Assembly: GCF_002213415.1 (NCBI RefSeq)
Contig: NZ_NJGU01000005.1
Span: 186,001 to 250,000, forward strand
From: Herbaspirillum robiniae
Lineage (GTDB): Bacteria; Pseudomonadota; Gammaproteobacteria; Burkholderiales; Burkholderiaceae_D
Reading direction: 5' to 3'
Length of the DNA: 64,000 nucleotides
This document shows, one piece after another, positions 45,680-55,645 of the stretch (the stretch's first letter is position 1; each line of letters starts with the position of its first letter). The position numbers were made by a program, and so were the translations under genes. The notes beneath the pieces were generated by a model. It did no database searches. It was not told where the DNA came from and was given only the letters and a program-made list of their open reading frames with translations.

Positions 45680-47101
45680 TCAGGTCCGGCGCGCCGCCAT
45701 TTGCTTTCCGACAACACCGACGAAGCGCCACACCAGCCACAGCGCGATCAGGTAAGCCAGCGCCATCATGCCGAAGGCCAGCGGGTTGCGCAGGCCCCAG
45801 CCGTCCACCGTATGCAGCACCGCGCCCATCACCGCCACCCCGACCAAGGCGCCGATCTGGCGATTGGCGTTGAGCGCGGCGGCCGCGCTGTTGGCGTGCG
45901 CCCGGCCCGCCACCTGCATCACCACCGCGGTCATGGCCGGGATGGCGGTGCTCACGCCCAGGTTGGCCGCAGCGCAGATCAGGGCCAGCATCCAGTACGG
46001 CGTCTCCGGCCGCAGCGTGGTCGACAGCGCGGTGAACAGCGCGCCCACCGACAAACCCAGCAGCAGCGGCACGCGCGGCCCCCAGTGGGCCGACATGCGG
46101 CCGGACATTAGGTTGCCGAAGAAGATCACCACCATCATCGGCACCAGCTGCAGCCCGGTATGCAGCGCATCGGCGCCGCGCCCCTGCTGCAGGAACAGCG
46201 CCAGGTAGAAGAAGTTGCCGTACACCGCGAAGTTGATCAGGAAACCGATGCCGTTGGCCGCCGCGAACTGCGGCGTGGCGAACAGGGCGCGAGGCAGCAG
46301 CGGCGCCACGCCGCGCAGCTCATGGCGCACCAGGGCGGCCGCGGCCAGCAGCGTGAGCGCGGCGCCGGCCACGATGCGCGCCGAGCCCCAGCCGTACACC
46401 GGCCCCTGGATCAGCACGAAGGACAGCGCCGCCAGCATCACCACGCCGGCCACGTGGCTGTAGAGATTCAGCGCGCGCTCATGGCGCGGCACCTGCGGAA
46501 TCAGCCGGCGCGCCATCCACAAGCCGACGATGCCCACCGGCACGTTGATCAGGAACACGCTGCGCCAGCCCAGCGAGTGGATCAGCACGCCGCCCAGCAG
46601 CGGACCGACCGCCGCGGCCACGCTGACCGTGGCCGACCACACGCCCAGCATGCGGGCGCGCACGCGGTCGTCTTCATAGACGTGGGACAGCAGGCTGAGC
46701 GAACTGGGCATGAAGAAGGCCGCGCCCAAACCCTGCAGCAGGCGCGCCGCGACCAGGAAGCCGCCGGTGGGCGCCGCCCCGCACAACGCGGACGCCACCA
46801 CGAACAGCAGCAGGCCCAGCAGGTAGAGGCGGCGGCCGCCGAAGCGGTCGGCCAGCGCGCCGCCCACCATCAGCATGGCGGCAAAGGTCAGCGTGTAGCC
46901 GTCGACGATCCACACCAGGGTGGACAGCGGCGCATCCAGGCTGGCCGAGATATTGGAGAGGCCGACGTTGACCACGGTCACGTCCAGCATGGCCATGACG
47001 AAGCCGATGGCCAGCGCCACCAGCGGCAGCAAGCCGGCCCTGGGGGCGGCGCCTGCCGCTGCGGCGGCCAGCGGGGGATGGGAAGATTGTGCGGATGACA
47101 T
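45680..47101 (-). CDS. MFS drug efflux transporter, DHA2 (14-helix) family
   Basis: Read from the ATG at 47101, the protein has 473 residues and 13-14 hydrophobic segments. FVMAMLDVTVVNVGLSNIS is the DHA2 motif D1, ADRFGGRRLYLLG is the loop 2-3 motif A, and GPLLGGVLI is the antiporter motif C. This is the EmrB/QacA type, expelling toxic compounds with proton exchange. It is divergent from a LysR regulator gene, 204 bases away, which probably controls it. The ribosome-binding site is weak, and a much longer frame upstream is unsupported. Confidence 0.92.
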   Translation of the reverse strand: MSSAQSSHPPLAAAAAGAAPRAGLLPLVALAIGFVMAMLDVTVVNVGLSNISASLDAPLSTLVWIVDGYTLTFAAMLMVGGALADRFGGRRLYLLGLLLFVVASALCGAAPTGGFLVAARLLQGLGAAFFMPSSLSLLSHVYEDDRVRARMLGVWSATVSVAAAVGPLLGGVLIHSLGWRSVFLINVPVGIVGLWMARRLIPQVPRHERALNLYSHVAGVVMLAALSFVLIQGPVYGWGSARIVAGAALTLLAAAALVRHELRGVAPLLPRALFATPQFAAANGIGFLINFAVYGNFFYLALFLQQGRGADALHTGLQLVPMMVVIFFGNLMSGRMSAHWGPRVPLLLGLSVGALFTALSTTLRPETPYWMLALICAAANLGVSTAIPAMTAVVMQVAGRAHANSAAAALNANRQIGALVGVAVMGAVLHTVDGWGLRNPLAFGMMALAYLIALWLVWRFVGVVGKQMAARRT

Positions 47102-47305
47102 GGCGGGTTCTTTCTGCAATAAAAAAGCGCCCGGACATCCGAAAAGCACGGAGGCAGGCGGCGACAGTGGGAATTGTAGGCGCTCGCCGCAATGCAATAA
47201 ATAGGTATAAGATCGGCAGTCTGATGCAAATTTGCATCCTGCCGCCGGTCGCGCACATGCATGCCTGCATGCGCCCTTGCAGCGGCCATCACAAGGAGAT
47301 CGCCC

Positions 47306-48178
47306 ATGGACTGGGACAACGCGCGCGTCTTCCTCGCGCTGCACCGCGCCGGCACGCTGCGCGGCGCGGCCGAGAAGCTGGAAATCGACCAGGCCACGGT
47401 CGGCCGCCGGCTGGCCTCGCTGGAGAAGTCACTGGGCGCGCGGCTGTTCCTGCGCACCCCGGCCGGCTACGTGCCCACGCCGGCGGGCGAACTGGCGGCG
47501 CAGGCCGCCAGCCAGATGGAGCAAGGCGCCGAGCAGCTGCAGCGCCAGATGCAAGGCATAGACGAGCGCCTGTGCGGCGTGGTGCGGGTGGCCGCCACCG
47601 ACACCTCGGCGCGCCACTTCCTGGTGCCGGCGCTGCAACGGCTGCGCGAGTCGCATCCCGGCATCCGCGTGGTGCTCTCCACCTCCACCCTGATCACCAA
47701 CCTGACCAAGCGCGAAGCCGACATCGCCGTGCGCACGCTGCGCCCGGACAGCCCGGACCTGATCGCGCGCCACCTGAAGCGCCTGCATACCGGCATCTAC
47801 GCCTCGAAGTCCTATGTGAAAAAGCGCGGCCTGCCCGAACCGGGCACGGCGCTCAAGGGGCATGACGTGGTGGTCTACCAGCGCGCGGCGGCGCCCCAGA
47901 TGGCCGACCAGGTCTGCGGGGAGTCGGTGGCCAACGCCAACGTGGCCATGGAAATCAGCACCGGGCTGTTGATGATCGACTGTGTGCAGGCCGGCATGGG
48001 CCTGGCCGAGCTGCCCACCCACGTGGGCGACAAGACGCCCGGGCTGGTGCGCATCTGGCCGGAGCGCAAATCGCCCTACGACATGTGGCTGGTGCTGCAC
48101 AGCGACCTGAACCGCACGGCGCGGGTGCGCGCCGTGGCCGACGCGATCATTGCGGCCTATGAAGCGCACGTTGAGTGA
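47306..48178 (+). CDS. LysR-family transcriptional regulator (divergent to MFS exporter)
   Basis: A 290-residue LysR protein starting MDWDNARVFLALHRAGTLRGAAEKLEIDQATVGRRLASLE, with the helix-turn-helix in the first 60 residues and an effector-binding domain after. AAGGAG seven bases upstream fixes the start and excludes longer frames. It probably activates or represses the DHA2 exporter gene on the opposite strand. The effector is unknown. Confidence 0.91.
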   Translation: MDWDNARVFLALHRAGTLRGAAEKLEIDQATVGRRLASLEKSLGARLFLRTPAGYVPTPAGELAAQAASQMEQGAEQLQRQMQGIDERLCGVVRVAATDTSARHFLVPALQRLRESHPGIRVVLSTSTLITNLTKREADIAVRTLRPDSPDLIARHLKRLHTGIYASKSYVKKRGLPEPGTALKGHDVVVYQRAAAPQMADQVCGESVANANVAMEISTGLLMIDCVQAGMGLAELPTHVGDKTPGLVRIWPERKSPYDMWLVLHSDLNRTARVRAVADAIIAAYEAHVE

Positions 48179-48212
48179 AGAGTAAGGTGCGCGCGCCTGC
48201 GCCAAGCCTGCC

Positions 48213-49154
48213 TCACTCCAGGTCGGCCAGCACCTTCAGATGCGCCACCACGCTGCGTCCCAGCGCCGACAGGTTGTAGCCGCCTTCCAGGCAGCTCACG
48301 ATGCGCCCCTGGGCATGCTCCTTGGCCACCTGCATGATCTGGCGCGTCATCCAGGCGTAGTCGGCCTCGACCAGCCCCATCTGCCCCATGTCGTCCTCGC
48401 GGTGGGCGTCGAAGCCGGCCGAGATGAAGATCATCTGCGGCCGGTGCGCATGCAGCGCCGGCAGCCATTTTTCGGTGACCAGCCGGCGCACCGCGTTGCC
48501 GTCGGTGAAAGCCGGCACCGGCACGTTGACGATGTGGCCCTCGGTGGGCGCGTCGCCCGAGAAGGGATAGAACGGATGCTGGAAGAAGCTCACCATCAGC
48601 ACCCGGGCATCATGGGCGAAGGCGTCTTCGGTGCCGTTGCCGTGGTGCACGTCGAAATCCACCACCGCCACCCGCTCCAGCCCGTGCACATCCATCGCAT
48701 GGCGCGCGGCGATGGCGACGTTGTTGAACAGGCAGAATCCCATCGCCTTGTCGGGCGTGGCGTGATGGCCCGGCGGGCGCACCGAGCAGAAGGCGTTGTC
48801 GAGCTCGCCGGCCAGCACCGCGTCGGTGGCCGCCACGGCCGCGCCCGCCGCGCGCAGCGCCGCCTGCCAGCTGTGCTGGTTGAGCAGGGTGTCGCCGTCG
48901 ATGGAGTAATAGGCTTCGCCCGACAGGCCCAGCGCGTGGCTGTGCTCGCGGATGCGGTCGACGGCCGCGGCGCTGTGGATGCGCTCGAGATCGGCCGGAT
49001 CGGCCAGCGGCGCGTCGCGGCGGTCGAGGAACTGGTCGATGCGGCTGGAGATCAGCTGGTCTTCGATCGCCTGCAGGCGGGTCGGCGTCTCGGGATGCCA
49101 GTCGCCCATTTCATGGCGCTGGCAGTCGGCGTGCGTATAGATGGCGGTGGTCAT
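48213..49154 (-). CDS. histone deacetylase-family amidohydrolase (acetylpolyamine/acetoin-utilisation type)
   Basis: A 313-residue zinc deacetylase of the arginase/HDAC fold. RPPGHHATPDKAMGFCLFNN carries the paired catalytic histidines, DFDVHHGNGTED supplies zinc ligands Asp and His, SAGFDAHREDD gives the second zinc Asp, and CLEGGYNL the tail motif. The start at 49154 has AAGAG upstream; a longer frame to 49262 is less likely. Bacterial members deacetylate acetylpolyamines or protein lysines. It ends convergently with the LysR gene. Confidence 0.92.
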   Translation of the reverse strand: MTTAIYTHADCQRHEMGDWHPETPTRLQAIEDQLISSRIDQFLDRRDAPLADPADLERIHSAAAVDRIREHSHALGLSGEAYYSIDGDTLLNQHSWQAALRAAGAAVAATDAVLAGELDNAFCSVRPPGHHATPDKAMGFCLFNNVAIAARHAMDVHGLERVAVVDFDVHHGNGTEDAFAHDARVLMVSFFQHPFYPFSGDAPTEGHIVNVPVPAFTDGNAVRRLVTEKWLPALHAHRPQMIFISAGFDAHREDDMGQMGLVEADYAWMTRQIMQVAKEHAQGRIVSCLEGGYNLSALGRSVVAHLKVLADLE

Positions 49155-49330
49155 TGTTGCTCTTATTGCAAGCGGGCAGGCGGCGCGCTGCCCGGGTTCG
49201 TCTCGTCCGGCTAGTGTACATCCTGCCGGACCGCCGGTGCGGCCCGCCGCATGCACCACCACGGGGCGCGCGGCCCGATGCGGTATACTTGAAGGCTTGT
49301 TCCGCCCGCCCTGCGTCCAGACTGCTTCTC

Positions 49331-50500
49331 ATGCCGATCACACTGCCTCGCCTGACCTCCCTGCCGTCCGCCCTCCTGCTGTGCACCCTGTGCGCCCTGC
49401 CGCCGGCGCTGCACGCCGAAGGCAGCCAGTCCGGCAAGGCCCCGGCCAAGAGCAGCAAGAACGCCAAGGCCAAGAAGGCTGACAAGAAAACCGACAAGAA
49501 GGCCCAGGCCAAGAAGAAGGCCGCGCCGGAAGACCAGGGCGAGTTCGTCAATTTCAATGAGTGGAAGGAAGTCGCGCGCTTCATCGACGAGATGGTCGAG
49601 CGCAACGGCTTCAACCGCGCCGAGCTCAACACCCTGTTCGGCCAGACGCGCTACCTCGACACCGCGATCCAGCTGATCAAGCCCGCGCCCAGCAACAAGC
49701 CCAAGAACTGGGCCGCCTACCGCGCCCGCTTCATCGAGCCGACCCGCATCAACGCCGGCGTCGAGTTCTGGAACACCTATGGCGTGGCGCTGGCGCGTGC
49801 CGAGGCGCAGTACGGCGTGCCGATGGAAATCATCGTCGGCATCATCGGCGTGGAAACCGTCTACGGCCGCAACACCGGCAGCTTCCGCGTGATGGACGCC
49901 ATCACCACGCTGGCCTTCGATTACCCCAACACGCCCACGCGCGAAGCGCGCATGGCCTTCTTCCGCGGCGAGCTGGAAAACACCCTGCTGCTGTCGCGCG
50001 AATCGGGCATCGACCCGCTGACGCTGCGCGGCTCCTACGCCGGCGCCATCGGCTGGGCGCAGTTCATGCCGGGCAGCATCCGCGAATACGCGGTGGACTT
50101 CGACGGCGATGGCAAGATCGACCTGCGCAACTCGCCCGTGGACGCCATCGGCAGCGTGGCCCATTACCTCTCGGTGCACGGCTGGCAGCGCGGCGAACCG
50201 GTGGCCTTCCCGGCGACGGTGTCCGGCGACAACCGCCAGTGGGAGGCGATGCTGAACCAGGGCCTGGAAGCCAAGTACACCCAGGACCAGCTGCAGGCCG
50301 CCGGCGTCTCCGCGCCCGCCCTGCCGGCCGGCATGCGCTTCGGCCTGGTCGACCTGCAGAACGGCACCGGCCCCACCGAGTACTGGCTGGCCACGAACAA
50401 CTTCTACGCCATCACGCAATACAATCGCAGCTACTTCTATGCGATGTCGGTGGCCGAACTGGGCCGCGCCGTGGCTGCGGCCCGCAATCGCCAGCCCTGA
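49331..50500 (+). CDS. mltB: membrane-bound lytic murein transglycosylase B (MltB family)
   Basis: A 389-residue exported enzyme. The signal peptide (about 1-29) has Cys18/Cys21 but no sure lipobox. It is followed by a low-complexity Lys/Ala-rich linker (34-65) and the MltB catalytic domain: IVGIIGVETVYGRNTG with catalytic Glu175, FFRGELENTLLLSRE, and GSYAGAIGWAQFMPGSIREYAVDFDGDG in outline. It cleaves peptidoglycan to anhydro-muropeptides. The frame extending left of 49331 has no conserved content. The TonB receptor gene starts 61 bases downstream. Confidence 0.93.
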   Translation: MPITLPRLTSLPSALLLCTLCALPPALHAEGSQSGKAPAKSSKNAKAKKADKKTDKKAQAKKKAAPEDQGEFVNFNEWKEVARFIDEMVERNGFNRAELNTLFGQTRYLDTAIQLIKPAPSNKPKNWAAYRARFIEPTRINAGVEFWNTYGVALARAEAQYGVPMEIIVGIIGVETVYGRNTGSFRVMDAITTLAFDYPNTPTREARMAFFRGELENTLLLSRESGIDPLTLRGSYAGAIGWAQFMPGSIREYAVDFDGDGKIDLRNSPVDAIGSVAHYLSVHGWQRGEPVAFPATVSGDNRQWEAMLNQGLEAKYTQDQLQAAGVSAPALPAGMRFGLVDLQNGTGPTEYWLATNNFYAITQYNRSYFYAMSVAELGRAVAAARNRQP

Positions 50501-50561
50501 TCAAACAACCGCCGCACCGGCCCCGGCCGGCGCATGAAATCCGCCACTTCCTGACGTAACG

Positions 50562-52733
50562 ATGAAACGTATTGCTCCCCTGGCCTCCACGCTGATGCTG
50601 ACGCTGGCCGGCACTTCCCTTGGCCTGTCCGGCGCGGCGCGCGCCGCCGACGGCCGCGACGAATCCGGCGACAGCCTGCCCACGGTGAACGTCACCGCCA
50701 GCGGCGCCGGCAAGAGCGACGCGCACGCGCGCTCGGCATCGGTGGCCGGCTTCGACGACGCGCCGCTGCTCGATACGCCGGCCTCGGTGTCGGTGGTCAC
50801 GCGCACGCAGATGAGCGACCAGCAGTCGCGCCTGCTGTCGGAAGTGATCAAGAATGACGCCGCCATCGGCGAGAACTACGCGCCGGTCGGCTATTACGAG
50901 AACTTCAGCATCCGCGGCGTGACGCTGGACCCGGCCAGCGCCTACCGCATCGACGGCCTGACCGTGGCGGGCGAGCAGACCATCGCGCTGGAGAACAAGG
51001 AGCGCGTGGAATTCTTGAAGGGCGCGGCCGGCCTGCAGGCCGGCGTGGTTGCCGCCGGCGGCATCGTCAACTACGTCACCAAGCGCCCGGCCGATGTGCG
51101 CTCGGTCACGCTGGGCACCGACTCCAACGGCTCGCGCTATCTCGCCACCGACCTCGGCGCGCTGTTCGGCGAGCAGAAGCAGTTCGGCCTGCGCATCAAC
51201 GCCGCGCATGAAGACATCCATTCCTACGTGAACAACGGCGACGGCTGGCGCGACTTCGCCTCGCTGTCGGCCTCCTGGGCCATCACGCCCAAGACGCTGC
51301 TGCAGTTCGACGCCGAGTACCAGCAGAAATCGCAGCGCTCGGTGGCCGGCTACCAGCTGCTGGGCGGCGCCACCATCCCGTCGGGCATGTCGCCCTCGAC
51401 CATGCTGACGCCGCAATCCTGGGCGCAGCCGGTGCGCGACACCTCGCTGAACTACCGCCTGCGCCTGGATACCGAGTTCAACAGCGACTGGCGCGGCTAT
51501 CTCCAGGCCGGACGCAGCCGGGCGGTGATCGATGATTACCTGGCCTTCCCGTATGGCAGCGGCGGCGGCGCTTCGGCCACCTTCGCGGCCAACGGCGACT
51601 TCGACGTGTACGACTATCGCGTACCCAACGACGAACGCCGCAACGACGAAGTACAGGCGGTGGCCATCGGCAAGTTCGCCACCGGACCGATCCGGCATGA
51701 GCTGACGCTGGGCGCGGCCATGTCGCGCCGCGTGGTGGACAAGTCCGACGGCATCAGCGTGCTGGTCGGCAGCGGCAACATCTACACCGGCACGCCGGCG
51801 CTGGCGCCGGCCACCGACGTACCAGGCCCCGCCTATCGCAACCTCGACAGCCGCCAGAAGGCGCTGTTCTTCAGCGACCGCGTGCAATTCTCCGAGCGCT
51901 GGCAGGCCATCGCCGGCGGCCGCCAGGTGTGGCTGAACGAAGACGCCTTCGGCAGCGACGGCAGCGTCAGCCGCCATACCGGGCGCAATATCTTCCTGCC
52001 GCAACTGGCGCTGATCTTCAAGCCCGTGGCCAACCTGTCCCTCTACGGCAGCTATGCGGAAACGCTGTCGCTGGGCAGCTCGGCGCCGTTCTGGGTCAGC
52101 AACTATCCCGTCACGCTGCCGCCCTCGGTGGCGCGCCAGCTGGAAGCCGGCGTGAAGTATGAAGTCAGCCCCGACCTGGCGCTGACGGCCGCGGTGTTCC
52201 GCCTGCGCAAGGCCTACGAATACCAGAAGCCCGACGACAGCGCCTTCGGCTTCAGCTACGTGCAGGAAGGCCGGCAGACCAACACCGGCATCGAACTGGG
52301 CGCCAACGGCAGGCTGAGCCCCCGCCTGCAGGTCGGCGCCAGCGTCGCCGTGACGCGCGCACGCGCCAGCGATACCGGCACGCCCGCCTACGACAACCAG
52401 CAGGCGGTCAACGTGCCACGCCTGCGCAGCGCCGTGTACGCCGACTACGCCATGCCCGGCGTCGACGGCCTGAACGTGATGGGCAGCTGGCTCTACAGCG
52501 GCGCCAAGCCGGTCACCCGCGACGGCAGCGTGAGCCTGCCGGCGGTGCACGTCTTCAACGCCGGCCTGCGCTACAAGCTGCGCCTGGGCGGTCACGACAC
52601 CACGCTGCGCCTGAACGTGGACAACGTCTTCGACAAGCGCTACTGGAAGGATGCCGGCCAGTACCTGGGCGACAGCTACATCCACCTGGGCGCGCCGCGT
52701 ACTGCGCGCCTGTCGCTGCAATACGATTTCTGA
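50562..52733 (+). CDS. TonB-dependent siderophore receptor
   Basis: A 723-residue outer-membrane receptor with a signal peptide (cleavage near ARAAD, residue 29), a TonB-box-like LPTVNVTA, and a plug with LLDTPASVSVVTRTQMSDQQ, FSIRGVTLDPASAYRIDGL and VEFLKGAAGLQAG. The plug motif GIVNYVTKRPA and the C-terminal ALQYDF-like LSLQYDF with terminal Phe complete it. It resembles receptors for ferric siderophores or haem-like ligands. No Fur box was seen in the 61-base gap to mltB. A phosphotransferase gene follows after seven bases. Confidence 0.92.
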   Translation: MKRIAPLASTLMLTLAGTSLGLSGAARAADGRDESGDSLPTVNVTASGAGKSDAHARSASVAGFDDAPLLDTPASVSVVTRTQMSDQQSRLLSEVIKNDAAIGENYAPVGYYENFSIRGVTLDPASAYRIDGLTVAGEQTIALENKERVEFLKGAAGLQAGVVAAGGIVNYVTKRPADVRSVTLGTDSNGSRYLATDLGALFGEQKQFGLRINAAHEDIHSYVNNGDGWRDFASLSASWAITPKTLLQFDAEYQQKSQRSVAGYQLLGGATIPSGMSPSTMLTPQSWAQPVRDTSLNYRLRLDTEFNSDWRGYLQAGRSRAVIDDYLAFPYGSGGGASATFAANGDFDVYDYRVPNDERRNDEVQAVAIGKFATGPIRHELTLGAAMSRRVVDKSDGISVLVGSGNIYTGTPALAPATDVPGPAYRNLDSRQKALFFSDRVQFSERWQAIAGGRQVWLNEDAFGSDGSVSRHTGRNIFLPQLALIFKPVANLSLYGSYAETLSLGSSAPFWVSNYPVTLPPSVARQLEAGVKYEVSPDLALTAAVFRLRKAYEYQKPDDSAFGFSYVQEGRQTNTGIELGANGRLSPRLQVGASVAVTRARASDTGTPAYDNQQAVNVPRLRSAVYADYAMPGVDGLNVMGSWLYSGAKPVTRDGSVSLPAVHVFNAGLRYKLRLGGHDTTLRLNVDNVFDKRYWKDAGQYLGDSYIHLGAPRTARLSLQYDF

Positions 52734-52740
52734 GCCGGAC

Positions 52741-53907
52741 ATGGAAGCGGCCTCGCATCACCTCACGCGCGTCATCAGCCACGGCATGGGCACCGAGCCG
52801 GTGATCTCCGACTGGCCCGCGCTGACCTCGGCGGAAGTGGCGCGCGTGCTGCAGCACTACCCCGACGCCGGCCGGCCGCAGCGCCTGGAGTGGCATAGCC
52901 CGCGGCCGTTCTCGGCGGCCTGCGTGATGCATACCGACGCCGGCGAGATCTTCATCAAGCGCCATCACGTGCGCGTGCGCGACGTCGCCGCGCTGGCCGA
53001 GGAGCATCGCTTCGTCGAGCATCTGTATGGCAACGGCCTGCCGGTGAGCACCGCGCTGCGTACCGCAGAAGGCGCCAGCGCGCTGGCCGACGAGCACTGG
53101 ACCTATGAAGTGTTCCGGCTGGCGCCGGGCGTGGATTTGTATCGCGACGCCATGTCGTGGACGCCGTTTTCCAGCGGCGCGCACGCGCATTCGGCCGGCC
53201 GCATGCTGGCGCGGCTGCACCAGGCCGCGCAGGGCTTCGATGCGCCGGCGCGCGCGGCGCGGCCGCTGATTTCCAGTTTCACGATCTTCTCGCAGGACGA
53301 CGCGGTACGCCCGCTGCAGGCCTACATCGAGCAGCGCCCCGCGATCGCCGATTACCTGGCCGAACGGCCGTGGCGCGGCGAAGTGGCGCAGCACCTGCTG
53401 CCCTTCCACGACAAGCTCAAACCCTACCTGGATGAAATGGTCCCGCTGTGGACCCACAATGACTGGCACGCCTCCAACCTGCTGTGGAGCGACGCCACGC
53501 CGCAAGCCCAAGCGCATACCGTGCTCGACTTCGGCCTGTCCAATCGCACCTGCGCGCTGTTCGACCTCGCCACGGCGATCGAGCGCAACGTGATCGAATG
53601 GCTCTCCATCCCGCATCGGGCGGAGCAGCTGATCCATCTCGACCTGCTCGATGCGATGCTGGACGGCTACGGCTCGCTGCTGCCGCTGTCGGCGCGCCGG
53701 CTGCAGGCGCTGGCGGCCTTGCTGCCGCTGGTGCACGCCGAGTTCGCGCTGGCCGAGCTGGATTATTTCCACGGCGTCACCCATTCGCAGCAGAACGCCG
53801 CGCTGGCTTACGACGCCTATTTCCTGGGACATGCGGCCTGGTTCAATACGCCGGAAGGCCAGCGGCTGCTGGCGCACCTGCGCCGGCGTGCGGATGCCTT
53901 GAAGTAA
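52741..53907 (+). CDS. aminoglycoside phosphotransferase-like (APH/choline kinase fold) protein
   Basis: A 388-residue protein with kinase-fold landmarks: THNDWHASNLLW (catalytic loop with Asp) and VLDFGLSNRT (metal-binding Asp), in the order found in APH-family enzymes. The N-terminal FIKRHH lysine may bind ATP. The ATG at 52741 comes seven bases after the TonB receptor stop, so it is probably cotranscribed. The substrate is unknown; context suggests a small molecule taken up by the receptor, which is inference. It could also be a maltokinase- or homoserine-kinase-like enzyme. Confidence 0.85.
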   Translation: MEAASHHLTRVISHGMGTEPVISDWPALTSAEVARVLQHYPDAGRPQRLEWHSPRPFSAACVMHTDAGEIFIKRHHVRVRDVAALAEEHRFVEHLYGNGLPVSTALRTAEGASALADEHWTYEVFRLAPGVDLYRDAMSWTPFSSGAHAHSAGRMLARLHQAAQGFDAPARAARPLISSFTIFSQDDAVRPLQAYIEQRPAIADYLAERPWRGEVAQHLLPFHDKLKPYLDEMVPLWTHNDWHASNLLWSDATPQAQAHTVLDFGLSNRTCALFDLATAIERNVIEWLSIPHRAEQLIHLDLLDAMLDGYGSLLPLSARRLQALAALLPLVHAEFALAELDYFHGVTHSQQNAALAYDAYFLGHAAWFNTPEGQRLLAHLRRRADALK

Positions 53908-54075
53908 GGGAACGGTCACCGGGCGCCGGATCGGGCGTCGATCCGGCTGCCGCGATGGCATGATGAGCAACGCCGGCCCCGCCCTGCGCGGGAATGACAA
54001 GCCAGGGATGAAAACCATCGTCCGGGAACCGGCGCTGCCGCTACCCTGACGACAGGCGAGTACCCTGCCTTGCGA

Positions 54076-54618
54076 TCAGGCGTAATCCTTGATGGTCTCG
54101 GGTTCCACCAGCACCATGTTCTCATTGGCACCCAGCCAGATCTGGCCGTCCTGGATCGTGCATTGCAGCTGCATGGTGCGCTGGGCCAGCGCCGCCAGTG
54201 CCTGGCTGGCCTCGGCAGGAATGTTGACGACCTTGAGGTTCTTGGCGCGCTCGACGCGGCTGCCGGTCTGGTTCCACCAGATGTTGGACACGCTGCTGTA
54301 GCTGTACACCACCACCCGCTCGGAGCGGCCGCACGCCTTGAGGATGGCGCGGTCGTCGGGCTGGCCGACTTCGATCCACAGGTCCACCGCGCCGGTCAGG
54401 TCCTTCTGCCACAGGTCGGGCTCGTCCACATCGGACAAGCCCTTGCCGAACGCCAGCGCCTCGCTGGCGTTGAGGGCGAAGGCCAGCACCCGGATCATCA
54501 TGCGCTCGTCGGTCTCCGACGGATGGCGCGCGATGGTCAGCGCATGGTTTTCGTAATAGTGCCGGTCCATGTCGGAGATCTGGAGTTCGGCCTTGAAGAT
54601 GGTGGATTTGAGCGCCAT
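54076..54618 (-). CDS. yaeQ: YaeQ family protein
   Basis: A 180-residue protein matching YaeQ in length and sequence: MALKSTIFKAELQISDMDRHYYENHALTIARHPSETDERMMIRVLAFALNA in outline, plus DLTGAVDLWIEVGQPDD. YaeQ has a PD-(D/E)XK nuclease-like fold, and its biological role is unclear. The start is supported by the conserved N-terminus; the ribosome-binding site is weak. It is divergent from the DUF1415 gene, 108 bases away. Confidence 0.92.
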   Translation of the reverse strand: MALKSTIFKAELQISDMDRHYYENHALTIARHPSETDERMMIRVLAFALNASEALAFGKGLSDVDEPDLWQKDLTGAVDLWIEVGQPDDRAILKACGRSERVVVYSYSSVSNIWWNQTGSRVERAKNLKVVNIPAEASQALAALAQRTMQLQCTIQDGQIWLGANENMVLVEPETIKDYA

Positions 54619-54726
54619 GAAGAATTCTTGATAGATGCGAGGGGCGGCTGCCGCCGCCGAGGTTCGCAAGCATAGCCGATCTGGCGCGCGGCGTCGCGCG
54701 CCATGGCGGCCGTGCGACAATGGCGA

Positions 54727-55305
54727 ATGAGCAACGCATCCCCCACCCGCAGCGACGAAGAAGTCGTCGCCCTCACCCAGGCCTGGCTGGAACAGGCAGT
54801 GATCGGCCTGAACCTGTGTCCGTTCGCCAAGTCGGTCCACGTCAAGAAACAGATCCGCTACAAGGTCAGCCATGGCCGCGAATGGGACGAGCTGTCGCAG
54901 GAGCTGGAGCAGGAACTCGCACTGCTGAGCCAGGCCGACCCGGAACTGGTCGACACCACGCTGCTGATCATTCCGCTCGCATTAGCCGATTTTCTGGAAT
55001 ACAACGATTTCCTGGACTGGGCCGACCGCATCCTGGAACGCCTCGAACTGGACGGGGAGCTGCAGATCGCCAGTTTCCACCCGGCATACCAGTTCGCCGA
55101 CGCCGGCCCCGACGACATCGAGAATTACAGCAACCGTTCGCCTTTTCCCATCCTGCATCTGTTGCGAGAAAACAGCATCGACCGGGCCGTCGCCGCCTAC
55201 CCTGACGCCAGTGCAATTTTCGAGAAAAACATGGCTACCTTGCGGAAATTGGGCTTATCAGGCTGGAATGCACTGCCATTTGTCGTGTCAGACAGACAAG
55301 CCTAA
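54727..55305 (+). CDS. DUF1415 domain-containing protein
   Basis: A 192-residue cytoplasmic protein. LTQAWLEQAVIGLNLCPFAKSVHVK, FLEYNDFLDWADRILE, ASFHPAYQFADAGPDDIENYSNRSPFPILHLLRE (in outline) are the conserved blocks of DUF1415. The CPFA cysteine and two histidines are invariant in homologues that I recall, but the function is unknown. ATG at 54727 with GGCGA upstream. It stands alone between YaeQ and the AT-rich gap. Confidence 0.88.
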   Translation: MSNASPTRSDEEVVALTQAWLEQAVIGLNLCPFAKSVHVKKQIRYKVSHGREWDELSQELEQELALLSQADPELVDTTLLIIPLALADFLEYNDFLDWADRILERLELDGELQIASFHPAYQFADAGPDDIENYSNRSPFPILHLLRENSIDRAVAAYPDASAIFEKNMATLRKLGLSGWNALPFVVSDRQA

Positions 55306-55645
55306 CAAATCTCGAAAAAATCCTGTTAATATCTGTTACAAATTCGAAAATGAGTTTCTGCAACTATTGTGGAATAGAATTTTCTGACCACATGAAAAAT
55401 GTGCAATTATTTCTATATAGACATAGAATTAGTTCTATGACGAATAGGATCTGAGCGCACTGGTCAGAGAACTCCATGCCGCTGTTTTGAAGTCGTTCTT
55501 TGATAGGGCTAGTCGATATCTTGCAGAAATAAGGCCGTGGGCCTTGGCCTCAGATAGAGTTAGTCGCGTTTTGCAGTTTTACCAACAATTAATGCTTAGG
55601 CAGTTCAAGCCTTCACAAACATCTGCATAATGGAACGTCCCGATC
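55306..55645. promoter_or_regulatory. AT-rich leader of the small DNA-binding protein gene, with repeated TTCTAT/ATAGAA sites
   Basis: This 340-base stretch has no gene I can support and is clearly AT-richer than its surroundings. It holds TTCTAT (55411-55416), ATAGAA (55423-55428) and TTCTAT (55433-55438). The last two form the palindrome CATAGAA-TTAG-TTCTATG at 55422-55439. They could be operators for the downstream regulator or a small regulatory RNA region. Confidence 0.45.
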
